A DNA stretch of 27,036 bases. It comes from an uncultured Bacilli bacterium (GTDB taxonomy: Bacteria; Bacillota_I; Bacilli_A; RF39; UBA660). The stretch covers positions 1 to 27,036 of the forward strand of contig CAJTXV010000022.1 in NCBI GenBank assembly GCA_910584255.1. Reading direction: 5' to 3'. Shown here in pieces: positions 15,289 to 21,215 of this stretch. The notes below the pieces were generated by a model. The model ran no database searches and was not told the origin of the DNA. It saw only the letters and a program-made list of their open reading frames with translations. The position numbers and the translations under genes were made by a program. How positions within the stretch are numbered: position 1 is the stretch's first letter; each line of letters opens with the position of its first letter.

Positions 15289-16053
15289 ATGGAAAATATC
15301 TTGTATAGTATCTTAGGAATACTCATTCCCTTTATAGGAACAAGTCTTGGTAGTGCTTTTGTCTTTTTTTTGAAAAAAAATATGAATGAAAAGTTTCAGA
15401 AATTGATGATTGGCTTTGCATCTGGTGTGATGATTGCCGCTTCTGTTTGGTCTTTAATTTTACCATCTGTAGAAATGGCAGAAGGAAGATATAAAATGGT
15501 ATGGATTCCTGCAGCGGTTGGATTTATCTTCGGCGTATTATTTTTGATATTGGTCAATAAAATAGCGGAAAGAGTAGAATCTAGAAAAGATGGTAAGAAA
15601 TTTAATATGTTAATGTTTTCGGTTACACTTCATAATATTCCAGAAGGAATGGCAGTTGGAGTTTGTTTCGCAGGATTTTTATCAGGAAATTCGGGAATCC
15701 TTTTGATTGAAGCTATCGTTTTAGCGATTGGAATTGCCATTCAAAATATTCCAGAAGGTGCGATTATTTCGATGCCGATGAAGATGGAAGGTAGCAGTAA
15801 GAAAAAATCATTTTTGGCAGGTGTCTTATCTGGGGTTGTTGAGCCGATTGCAGCTTTTTCCACTATTTTATTACTAAATCTAGTAGTACCACTTTTACCT
15901 TATTTACTATCCTTTGCAGCGGGTGCTATGATTTATGTAGTAGCGGAAGAATTAATTCCAGAAATGCACAGTGGTAAAAAATCATCTTTAGGTGTCATAG
16001 GTGTTACGATTGGATTTGTGATTATGATGGTATTAGATATTGCCCTAGGGTAA
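15289..16053 (+). CDS. ZIP-family divalent metal transporter
   Basis: The 254-aa integral membrane protein has about eight TM helices and the two ZIP metal-site motifs: HNIPEGMAVG near residue 111 (TM4) and QNIPEGAIISMPM near 153 (TM5), which contribute His, Asn and Glu ligands for Zn/Fe/Mn. A third feature, EELIPEMHSG near 221, is also typical of the ZupT/GufA branch. These carriers bring divalent metal into the cytoplasm. GGGAG lies 10 nt upstream of the ATG. The 183-bp gap before it (15106-15288) holds only a weak AT-only inverted repeat (15115-15122 with 15141-15148) and a TACAAT -10 at 15265-15270 without a -35; I saw no metal-regulator box I could defend. Confidence 0.93.
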   Translation: MENILYSILGILIPFIGTSLGSAFVFFLKKNMNEKFQKLMIGFASGVMIAASVWSLILPSVEMAEGRYKMVWIPAAVGFIFGVLFLILVNKIAERVESRKDGKKFNMLMFSVTLHNIPEGMAVGVCFAGFLSGNSGILLIEAIVLAIGIAIQNIPEGAIISMPMKMEGSSKKKSFLAGVLSGVVEPIAAFSTILLLNLVVPLLPYLLSFAAGAMIYVVAEELIPEMHSGKKSSLGVIGVTIGFVIMMVLDIALG

Positions 16054-16065
16054 AGATAAGAAAAG

Positions 16066-16093
16066 AAAGCAAGTCGTTTGATTTGCTTTTTTT
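16066..16093 (+). terminator. intrinsic terminator after the ZIP transporter
   Basis: AAAGCAAGTC (16066-16075) pairs with GATTTGCTTT (16080-16089, one G-U) over a GTTT loop, followed by T residues. Confidence 0.88.
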
Positions 16094-16094
16094 G

Positions 16095-16103
16095 TGGTAT
16101 AAT
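16095..16103 (+). promoter_or_regulatory. extended -10 promoter upstream of the DUF3781 gene
   Basis: TGGTATAAT directly after the terminator; no good -35. It would give a leader of about 170 nt before the ATG at 16281. That leader holds a 26-codon frame (ATG 16106) without a ribosome binding site, and nothing else I can assign. Confidence 0.5.
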
Positions 16104-16280
16104 AAATGAAAAGGAAGAAGAGAAATATAATAAGAAAAACGTTGATGGAAGACCATTTGGTGCCTATCAATTATGAAATGATTTGATTTAGTATTATTAA
16201 GATTGGACAAGACAATGGGGTTCGAGAAGTAAATTAAATTATTTTCTTTACGAATGAATTTTAGAAATAAGGAGTTTATT

Positions 16281-16526
16281 ATGAAAGATATATTACTTTC
16301 TAATTTAGATAAAATACATACAACAGAAATGGGACTAGAGAGAATTGAAAGGAATCTTTCTTTGAAAGTTGAGGATTTGATTTTGGGGTGTCAGAAAATA
16401 GTAAGTGATGGGGAAAGTAAAATTACTCGAAAGGGGAAAAATTGGTATATTCAGAATAAGGATATCCTTCTTACTGTTAATGCAAGTAGTTATACAGTGA
16501 TTACTGCTCATAAAATAAAGAAATGA
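16281..16526 (+). CDS. DUF3781-family small protein
   Basis: The start is the ATG at 16281, with AAGGAG 6 nt upstream; the in-frame ATG at 16254 lacks a ribosome binding site. The 81-aa protein fits DUF3781: an N-terminal helical half (LDKIHTTEMGLERIERNL, then VEDLILGCQKIV) followed by the conserved basic-aromatic SKITRKGKNWYI and the C-terminal strand pair LLTVNASSYTVITAHKI. No function is established for the family. No signal peptide or TM segment. It is followed by a 110-bp gap and then the XRE regulator, with no clear terminator between. Confidence 0.8.
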   Translation: MKDILLSNLDKIHTTEMGLERIERNLSLKVEDLILGCQKIVSDGESKITRKGKNWYIQNKDILLTVNASSYTVITAHKIKK

Positions 16527-16638
16527 TTTATTCTTTTGATTATTTTATTAAAATGTTAAGTTTGGTTGACAAATTTCCAACTCTAAAAGGTGGAATGCAA
16601 CTATTAAAAAGTATATAATTTTTAATGAGGTGGAAAGA

Positions 16639-17289
16639 ATGAGTATTGGAGAAAAGTTATTGGAGTTAAGGAAATCAAAACACTTATCTCAAGAAGAAGT
16701 GGCTGATCAATTAAATGTTAGTAGACAAACAGTATCAAAATGGGAAACGGACCAGAGCATGCCAGATTTTGATAAAATCGCCCCTCTTTGTGAACTTTAT
16801 GATATTTCAGCAGATGAGTTATTGATGATGAAAAGGAAAGAGGAAACAGAAAATTTTGAGACGGTTGAAAAATCTATTGATTCAAGTTATGATGAAGGGA
16901 TTCGAAGAAAAAAAGCAATTGGAATTAGCATTTCAGTACTGACTTATTTTATATCGATTGTATGGATTATGATAGCGATTCCTGTTTATAAGATGGATCC
17001 TGTGTTATCGTCTGCTATCTTTTTACTTATTTGTGGTATTGCTACTTTTATTGTTGTCTATACTTGTATCATGTATCGAAAGAGAAAAGAAAAGCAGGAA
17101 GATAGACGCTCTAAATTAGAAAAGCAGATCGATAGTATCTTATCAATGGTTATTTTGGTAATTTATTTATTGATTAGTTTTACAACCATGGCTTGGCATA
17201 TTACTTGGATTCTATGGGTAGTCTATGGTTTGCTTGTTGAAATTATAAAACTCCTATTTTTATTAGGAGGTACAGAAAATGAAAAATAG
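16639..17289 (+). CDS. XRE-family transcriptional regulator with C-terminal membrane domain
   Basis: The start is the ATG at 16639, with AGGTGG 5 nt upstream; the GTG at 16630 overlaps this site. In the 216-aa product residues 4-58 are a Cro/C1-type helix-turn-helix (GEKLLELRKSKHLSQEEVA, QLNVSRQTVSKWE, MPDFDKIAPLCELYDISADELL). After a polar linker come four TM helices (SISVLTYFISIVWIMIAI, AIFLLICGIATFIVVYTCI, SMVILVIYLLISFTTMAW, ILWVVYGLLVEIIKLLFLL) with a charged loop RKRKEKQEDRRSKLEKQ between pairs. A TATAAT lies at 16614-16619. The gene overlaps the following DUF4097 gene by 11 bases. This organisation suggests a DNA-binding protein tethered at the membrane that may sense envelope state; inferred. 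Confidence 0.92.
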   Translation: MSIGEKLLELRKSKHLSQEEVADQLNVSRQTVSKWETDQSMPDFDKIAPLCELYDISADELLMMKRKEETENFETVEKSIDSSYDEGIRRKKAIGISISVLTYFISIVWIMIAIPVYKMDPVLSSAIFLLICGIATFIVVYTCIMYRKRKEKQEDRRSKLEKQIDSILSMVILVIYLLISFTTMAWHITWILWVVYGLLVEIIKLLFLLGGTENEK

Positions 17290-18172
17290 AACACTCATTA
17301 TTACTATGATTGCTTTACTCTCAGTTTTAGTGATTGGATTAATTACATTTTTGATTTTTATGCTGAATGGAAATTTTAGATTTCGTAGTTTTACGATGTT
17401 TCAGATAGAAAGTAAAACTTTAGTATTAGATCAAATCTATACAGAAGATTTTAATCGTATAGAAATGAATATAGACTCAGGAAATATTTATATTAAAGAG
17501 TCCTTGGATGAAAAAGTACAAGTGTTAGGGTATGGAAATGAAGATGATATTACAGTTACAGTAGATACTAAAAATCAAAAACTAAATATCCGTATAGATG
17601 AAAAGGATTGTCATTTCTTTTGCTTTAGAAAAACCATCCCTAAAGTGGAAGTATATTTACCAAAGGAATATAGTCATCTTATCAAAATTGATAGTAAATA
17701 TGGGGATACAGAAATTGAGAAATTCTTAAATGCAGAAATTACTTTGGATCAAAAATATGGGGATATTACGATTGGGGAAAGCAAAAGTGTAAAAATTCAT
17801 AATGACTATGGTGATATCCGTATTGATCAGGTAGTAGATGCTGATATTGAATGTTCTGCTGGTGACGTGGTAATTGGGACAGTTTCTAATTTAAAAGTTC
17901 AAAATAATTATGGGGATATTAATATTCAAAAAGTCGATTATTATTTAGATATTAAGGAAGATTGTGGAGAGGTAAATATTCGGGAAGTGAATCTTAAGAA
18001 AGGTTCTTCTATTAAAAACTCTTATGGAGATATTGAAATTGGATTTACAAATGAAATCTATATTGATGCAAATACTAGTTTAGGAGATAAGAATATTCGA
18101 AATAATTATAGGGAATCAAAGATTATGCTTCGCATTCAAAATAGTTGTGGAGATATTGTGGTAAATAATTAG
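17279..18172 (+). CDS. DUF4097-family beta-repeat protein (second copy)
   Basis: The 297-aa protein has an N-terminal anchor (residues 5-30, LIITMIALLSVLVIGLITFLIF) and then a beta-solenoid of YGDIxI-type repeats: KYGDTEIEKF, KYGDITIGES, DYGDIRIDQV, SAGDVVIGTV, NYGDINIQKV, DCGEVNIREV, SYGDIEIGF and a final SCGDIVVNN. This matches DUF4097, like the protein at 4629-5450, but the repeat consensus differs (YGD/CGD here versus GAGK/GVG there), so the two are diverged paralogues. The ribosome binding site AGGAGG lies within the XRE gene and the coding regions overlap by 11 bases. A 12-bp terminator follows. Molecular role unknown; probably on the outer face of the membrane. Confidence 0.85.
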   Translation: MKNRTLIITMIALLSVLVIGLITFLIFMLNGNFRFRSFTMFQIESKTLVLDQIYTEDFNRIEMNIDSGNIYIKESLDEKVQVLGYGNEDDITVTVDTKNQKLNIRIDEKDCHFFCFRKTIPKVEVYLPKEYSHLIKIDSKYGDTEIEKFLNAEITLDQKYGDITIGESKSVKIHNDYGDIRIDQVVDADIECSAGDVVIGTVSNLKVQNNYGDINIQKVDYYLDIKEDCGEVNIREVNLKKGSSIKNSYGDIEIGFTNEIYIDANTSLGDKNIRNNYRESKIMLRIQNSCGDIVVNN

Positions 18173-18175
18173 TTT

Positions 18176-18205
18176 AAAAAAGAGTAGTTCTTGCTATTCT
18201 TTTTT
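18176..18205 (+). terminator. intrinsic terminator after the XRE-DUF4097 operon
   Basis: AAAAAAGAGTAG (18176-18187) pairs with CTATTCTTTTTT (18194-18205) over a 6-nt loop, with one G-U pair; the right arm supplies the U-tract. Between here and 18273 there is only a perfect small palindrome, TTATGAT/ATCATAA, at 18238-18257. Confidence 0.85.
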
Positions 18206-18273
18206 GATGCAATGAATTGTCTAATATATGGTGAAGGTTATGATTGCAGTATCATAATGTTAGATAAAAAATT

Positions 18274-18302
18274 TTGACAAGGACTAAAAAAAATGTTATG
18301 AT
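18274..18302 (+). promoter_or_regulatory. strong promoter of the putative antitoxin RNA
   Basis: TTGACA (18274-18279), 17-bp spacer, then TATGAT (18297-18302) with TG extension at 18294-18295. It points at no plus-strand gene; the first open frame is der, more than 400 bp away and behind a hairpin terminator. This is the hallmark of a small-RNA promoter. Confidence 0.85.
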
Positions 18303-18325
18303 GAATATGTTAAAGAAACTTGCAT

Positions 18326-18372
18326 AAAATAAAAAAAGAGGAACATTTGATTTCGCAAGTGAATGTCGCCTC
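18326..18372 (-). terminator. intrinsic terminator of the toxin mRNA
   Basis: On the minus strand, GAGGCGACATT pairs with AATGTTCCTC (ends at 18372 and 18338) and is followed directly by seven T, then ATTTT. It would release a toxin message of about 235 nt. Confidence 0.75.
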
Positions 18373-18386
18373 TAAAATATTAGTGT

Positions 18387-18424
18387 TGACACTCGATCAT
18401 AGCTGAAAGAGTGTCATATTTTTA
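18387..18424 (+). terminator. terminator of the antitoxin RNA (hairpin over the toxin stop codon)
   Basis: TGACACTC (18387-18394) and GAGTGTCA (18409-18416) form a perfect 8-bp stem over 14 nt, followed on the plus strand by TATTTTTATT. The toxin's TGA (complement of 18414-18416) lies in this stem. Confidence 0.65.
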
Positions 18425-18506
18425 TTGCTATTACCAATAAGGTAAGCAGTAATAAAATGATAGCAATAAGACGAAGGACTTTAATTATAAAAGTTCTTTT
18501 CTTCAT
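18414..18506 (-). CDS. 30-aa hydrophobic peptide, putative type I toxin
   Basis: This frame is too short for routine gene calling. The ATG (18506-18504) is preceded by AAAGGAGGG at optimal 5-6 nt spacing, one of the best ribosome binding sites in the window. The peptide starts MKKRTFIIKVLR, then has a continuous membrane-spanning run LIAIILLLLTLLVIAI, and ends KI. It has positive charge at the front and a single TM helix, the form of membrane-acting type I toxins. It does not match the Fst, TxpA, BsrG, Ldr or Hok consensus I know, so the family is unassigned. It has its own promoter (18597-18569) and terminator, and is faced by a strong convergent RNA. It could instead be a regulatory membrane peptide. 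Confidence 0.75.
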   Translation of the reverse strand: MKKRTFIIKVLRLIAIILLLLTLLVIAIKI

Positions 18507-18512
18507 TGTATC

Positions 18513-18538
18513 CCTCCTTTCTTTCTCAAGATTGGAGG
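18513..18538 (-). promoter_or_regulatory. leader hairpin masking the toxin ribosome binding site
   Basis: In the minus-strand message CCUCC (18538-18534) precedes the Shine-Dalgarno GGAGG (18517-18513) by 16 nt and can pair with it in five bp, four of them G-C. Confidence 0.55.
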
Positions 18539-18568
18539 ACGACACTCACATCAAATGTTCCTATAAAA

Positions 18569-18597
18569 ATTATATGTTAAGAATAGTATTAAAACAA
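18569..18597 (-). promoter_or_regulatory. promoter of the toxin mRNA
   Basis: On the minus strand TTGTTT (18597-18592, 3 of 6) lies 17 bp before a perfect TATAAT (18574-18569). Initiation near 18562 would place the 5' end exactly at the first base of the leader hairpin. The gap 18598-18690 holds nothing else I can assign. Confidence 0.65.
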
Positions 18598-18690
18598 GCG
18601 AACAAGTTAAATTTTTTAGAACAAAAATTTTGTAATTCTTGTGTTTATCCTGAATGGAGTTAGTATATACTTCTCTTTTTTCTTTTTTTA

Positions 18691-18699
18691 TGTTAGAAT
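18691..18699 (+). promoter_or_regulatory. possible extended -10 promoter of der
   Basis: TGTTAGAAT (TG-extended TAGAAT, 5 of 6) 27 bp before the der ATG; no recognisable -35 in the pyrimidine-rich stretch upstream. Confidence 0.4.
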
Positions 18700-18725
18700 A
18701 GGATGGTAGAAAGAGGGTGATATCC

Positions 18726-20033
18726 ATGAATTTACCAATTGTTTCGTTAGTTGGACGTCCAAATGTAGGAAAGAGTACTTTATTTAATAAAATTGTCGGA
18801 AATAAAATTTCTATTATTGAGGATACTCCTGGAGTTACAAGAGATCGTATTTATAGTGAGGCAAGTTATAAAGACAAACTTTTTTCAGTAATTGATACTG
18901 GGGGAATTGATGTTAGTGGAGACCTTTTTAATGAAGAAATTAAAATACAAGCATCTATTGCCATTGAAGAAAGTGATGCTGTTGTTTTTGTTGTCGATGG
19001 AAAAGAGGGTTTAACGGAAAATGATAGGGTCGCAAGAGACATGCTTCGTAAATCTGGAAAGCGTGTTATTGTTGCTATTAATAAGGTAGACAATAAACAA
19101 TCTGAAGATCATGTCTATGATTTTTATGAACTTGGATTTGATGAATATATCCCTATTTCGGCAGAACATAATATAGGTATGTATGAACTTTTAGATTCAG
19201 TTACAAGAGATTTTCCAAAACGAGAAGAATTAGAAGAAGATACGAGATTAAAATTTTCTGTGATTGGAAGACCAAATGTTGGAAAAAGTAGTTTAATTAA
19301 TGCCCTTGTCAATGAGGAAAGAGTGATTGTTAGTGATACTGCAGGAACTACGAGGGATGCCATTGATACCGTTTTTAAGTATGAGAAAGAAGAGTTTGTA
19401 TTAATTGATACGGCGGGAATGCGAAAAAAAGGACGTATTTATGAAAGTGTTGAAAAATATAGTTTGCTTCGTAGTTTAAAAGCGATTGACCGAAGCGATG
19501 TTTGTCTTTTAGTGATTAATGCAGAAGAAGGAATTATTGAACATGATAAACATATTGCAGGATATGCCCTAGAACGAGGGAAAGGAATTATTTTGGTGGT
19601 CAATAAATGGGATAAGGTAGAAAACCCAAATATTAAGGAATATACGGATTATGTTCGTCGTGAGTTTCAGTTTGTCACGTATGCTCCGATTGTATTTTTA
19701 TCTGCTCTTACAAAGAAGCGAATTCATACATTGATGCCAGAAATTTTAAGGGTTTATGAAAATGTAAAAAGAAAAATTTCAACGAGTGTTTTAAACGATG
19801 TAATTTTGGATGCCTATGCCCTAAATTTACCTCCTTCCTATAAGGGAAAACGCTTGAAAATTTATTTTTCTAGTCAAAGTGGAACGAAACCTCCAAAATT
19901 TACTTTCCGTGTTAATAATAAGGGATTGGTTCATTTCTCTTATGAAAGATATTTAGAAAATAAACTGCGTGAAAACTTTGAATTAGAAGGAACTCCGATT
20001 GTCTTACAATTTAAAAACAAAACTGATGAATAA
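18726..20033 (+). CDS. der: ribosome biogenesis GTPase Der (EngA), double G-domain
   Basis: Der is an essential two-G-domain GTPase that assists 50S subunit assembly. The start is the ATG at 18726 with GAGGGTG about 6 nt upstream; the GTG at 18717 overlaps that site. The 435-aa length equals that of Bacillus EngA. G domain 1: GRPNVGKSTLFN near residue 8, DTPGVTRDR, DTGG, NKVD. G domain 2: GRPNVGKSSLIN near 180, DTAGTTRDAID, DTAGMRKKG, NKWDK near 293. The C-terminal KH-like domain (about 350-435) includes LPPSYKGKRLKIYFSSQ and PPKFTFRVNN. In Bacillus der is followed by gpsA and spoIVA; here gpsA is absent and other genes intervene. A weak hairpin (20033-20038 with 20046-20051) follows. Confidence 0.98.
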   Translation: MNLPIVSLVGRPNVGKSTLFNKIVGNKISIIEDTPGVTRDRIYSEASYKDKLFSVIDTGGIDVSGDLFNEEIKIQASIAIEESDAVVFVVDGKEGLTENDRVARDMLRKSGKRVIVAINKVDNKQSEDHVYDFYELGFDEYIPISAEHNIGMYELLDSVTRDFPKREELEEDTRLKFSVIGRPNVGKSSLINALVNEERVIVSDTAGTTRDAIDTVFKYEKEEFVLIDTAGMRKKGRIYESVEKYSLLRSLKAIDRSDVCLLVINAEEGIIEHDKHIAGYALERGKGIILVVNKWDKVENPNIKEYTDYVRREFQFVTYAPIVFLSALTKKRIHTLMPEILRVYENVKRKISTSVLNDVILDAYALNLPPSYKGKRLKIYFSSQSGTKPPKFTFRVNNKGLVHFSYERYLENKLRENFELEGTPIVLQFKNKTDE

Positions 20034-20129
20034 GTATTGTCAAATAATACTGTAAAATAGATTGTTTTTTAGAAAATAAAATGAAAAATGCGATATACTA
20101 AATTTATGAATATAAAATGAGGTGAAAGT

Positions 20130-20327
20130 ATGGCATTTGAATTTCTTTTTATGAGAAAAGACCCAAAGACAGAATTAGAAGGATTAGATCGTGCACAAAA
20201 GATTTTAGATGAGAGATATCAAAGGCATCAAGTGCCAGAAGAAGTGTACCGTAAACAATGTTTAGAATTTCAAAAGCGACGTCTAAAGTACGAGAAAAAG
20301 TTAGGAAAAAGTAAATACGATATTTAA
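20130..20327 (+). CDS. unrecognised 65-aa basic helical protein
   Basis: GAGGTGAAAG gives a strong ribosome binding site at good spacing. The product is soluble and highly charged. Its core, TELEGLDRAQKILDERYQRH, then VPEEVYRKQCLEFQKRRLKY, looks like two amphipathic helices with a short turn, somewhat like a SHOCT-type helical hairpin, but I cannot assign a family. A single Cys is present. A terminator lies right after it, so it can be transcribed separately from spoVIF. Base composition is like its neighbours. A TATACT at 20094-20099 could be its -10. Confidence 0.75.
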   Translation: MAFEFLFMRKDPKTELEGLDRAQKILDERYQRHQVPEEVYRKQCLEFQKRRLKYEKKLGKSKYDI

Positions 20328-20328
20328 A

Positions 20329-20355
20329 ACATTTTAAAACCTCTTACATATATTA
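20329..20355 (+). promoter_or_regulatory. candidate sigma-K-type promoter of spoVIF
   Basis: CATATATTA (20347-20355) fits the sigma-K -10 pattern CATAnnnTA. AC at 20329-20330, 16 bp upstream, fits the short -35. The -10 lies in the loop of the terminator, and the start site would fall near the right arm. In B. subtilis spoVIF is sigma-K dependent. CATATATT could also be read as a sigma-E -10. Confidence 0.4.
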
Positions 20356-20371
20356 AAGTAGGAGGTTTTTT
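20336..20371 (+). terminator. intrinsic terminator whose right arm contains the spoVIF RBS
   Basis: AAAACCTCTTAC (20336-20347) pairs with GTAGGAGGTTTT (20358-20369, one G-U) over a 10-nt loop, followed by T to 20371. The GGAGG at 20361-20365 is the only ribosome binding site for the ATG at 20372. Confidence 0.85.
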
Positions 20372-20608
20372 ATGTTTGGAGATTCTTTTTTTAAAAAAGT
20401 AGAAAACAAATCTGGAGTAGGAAAGGAAACGATTTTATCTCTTGCATCAAAATTACAAAATTCTAATATGAAAGATGAAAAAGTATTAAGAGATTTGGTT
20501 CATGAAATTAGTGATTTGACAGGAAAAGAAGTAAGTAGTGAAAAGGAAGATAAAATTGTAAATGCCATTTTAAAGGATAATGTTCCTGATGTGGATAAGA
20601 TGATTTAG
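20372..20608 (+). CDS. spoVIF: stage VI sporulation protein F (SpoVIF/YjcC family)
   Basis: SpoVIF acts in the mother cell late in sporulation and is needed for proper spore coat assembly, in part by supporting GerE in Bacillus. The 78-aa product fits the family: SFFKKVENKSGVGKETILSL (residues 5-24), the central SKLQNSNMKDEKVLRDLVHEIS and the C-terminal KEVSSEKEDKIVNAIL followed by NVPD. It is all-helical and soluble. The ATG follows GGAGG by 6 nt, and this GGAGG is part of the upstream terminator stem. A separate terminator closes the gene, so it stands as an isolated unit between der and spoIVA. Identification rests on pattern recall; a profile search would settle it. Confidence 0.85.
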   Translation: MFGDSFFKKVENKSGVGKETILSLASKLQNSNMKDEKVLRDLVHEISDLTGKEVSSEKEDKIVNAILKDNVPDVDKMI

Positions 20609-20633
20609 AAGTAGTCAATTTGATTACTTTTTT
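20609..20633 (+). terminator. intrinsic terminator after spoVIF
   Basis: AAGTAGTC (20609-20616) pairs with GATTACTT (20622-20629, one G-U) over AATTT, then a T-run. Confidence 0.85.
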
Positions 20634-20661
20634 GTTTGCATTCTTTTCTAATATATAGTAA

Positions 20662-20667
20662 TATAAT
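20662..20667 (+). promoter_or_regulatory. possible -10 for the 165-aa gene
   Basis: Perfect TATAAT 22 bp before the ATG at 20690. TTGCAT at 20636-20641 is the closest -35-like hexamer but sits 20 bp away, so the promoter is uncertain. Confidence 0.4.
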
Positions 20668-20689
20668 ACTTACAAAAGGATGTTTTGTT

Positions 20690-21187
20690 ATGGAAGAATT
20701 TGAAATTTATTGTTTTGATGATATTTTTTATACAAAAGAAGAAATTGAAGATATGGGATTATCTCTCTTTGGGTATACTGACTTCAAAAGATTTTTAGAT
20801 GAACAAGCTGATTCACTTTATCAAGTAACTACACATACTTCGGTGTCAGAAAGTACACTTGATTTAGGAACTTATTTATCAAAATTTGATCAGGAGAGAG
20901 AAGTGTTTGCACGAGTGATTCCAGGTCATGGTATTATGGTAATAGATTTTAAATGTTATTATGGAATTAAACATGATGATCAAGTTCTTTTATTTTCATC
21001 AAAGATTGAAAGAGATGATACATATAGAAAGATTAATAATTCAGTTGAACAAGAAATAGCTAAAGTTTTGCAAGAGAACTGGTATGTACAAGAGAATAGT
21101 ACATCTTTTAAAGTGCAAGAGACGCAAAGAAACAGTAGAATAAAATTACGAAGTATATTTACTGAAGCAGATGGTAAAAAAAATTAG
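20690..21187 (+). CDS. unrecognised 165-aa acidic protein
   Basis: I do not recognise it. The start is the ATG at 20690, with AAAGGA about 9 nt upstream; the frame is open to 20636 but that part overlaps a terminator tail and promoter. The product is soluble with no membrane segment. Its N-terminal half is acidic (EEFEIYCFDDIFYTKEEIED). The middle has a probable beta sheet (REVFARVIPGHGIMVIDFKCYY), and the C-terminal region is helical and charged (NNSVEQEIAKVLQENWY), ending in a basic tail. It lies next to spoVIF but has its own promoter region and shares a bidirectional terminator with the convergent membrane-protein gene. Confidence 0.75.
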   Translation: MEEFEIYCFDDIFYTKEEIEDMGLSLFGYTDFKRFLDEQADSLYQVTTHTSVSESTLDLGTYLSKFDQEREVFARVIPGHGIMVIDFKCYYGIKHDDQVLLFSSKIERDDTYRKINNSVEQEIAKVLQENWYVQENSTSFKVQETQRNSRIKLRSIFTEADGKKN

Positions 21188-21215
21188 AGTGAATCTTTTA
21201 ACCTCTAGTTTTTTT
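21177..21215. terminator. bidirectional terminator between convergent genes
   Basis: A7-TTAGAG (21177-21189) pairs with CTCTAG-T7 (21203-21215) over 13 nt; 13 bp with one G-U. T-runs occur on both strands, and it overlaps the 3' ends of both convergent genes. Confidence 0.85.

Larger units (their letters stand above)
18309..18425 (+). ncRNA. putative type I antitoxin RNA (about 117 nt)
   Basis: The predicted RNA runs from the strong promoter at 18274-18302 to the hairpin 18387-18416, followed by TATTTTTATT. It is antisense to the 3' part of the convergent toxin message, covering its terminator hairpin, its 3' UTR and the last codons. It contains a stem-loop at 18338-18372 and an alternative pairing, ACTTGC (18318-18323) with GCAAGT (18355-18360). 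It has no ribosome binding site and no credible reading frame. Layout matches convergent, 3'-overlapping type I antitoxins such as RatA or SR4. Ends are predicted, not measured. Confidence 0.7.
18338..18562. repeat. inverted repeat joining the two ends of the toxin transcript
   Basis: AGGAACATTTGAT (18339-18351) is the exact reverse complement of 18550-18562 (13 bp). Beside it GTGAATGTCG (18359-18368) matches the reverse complement of 18540-18549 in 9 of 10, the difference being a G-U in RNA. In the toxin message these are the 5' end and the 3' terminator, so they can pair for about 23 bp with a 7-nt bulge. Confidence 0.85.

Noticed and set aside
16106..16186. 26-codon frame in the leader of the DUF3781 gene
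   Set aside because: The ATG lies 3 bp after a -10 hexamer, upstream of the expected start site, and has no ribosome binding site.
16566..16594. TTGACA at 16566-16571 as a promoter for the XRE gene
   Set aside because: No -10 at 16-18 bp; the only TATAAT (16614) is 42 bp away. The best fit is TGGAAT at 19 bp, which is weak.
18457..18663. 68-codon plus-strand open frame in the gap before der
   Set aside because: It runs antisense through the toxin frame, has no ribosome binding site, and its composition looks like chance. The minus-strand peptide with its strong RBS explains the region better.
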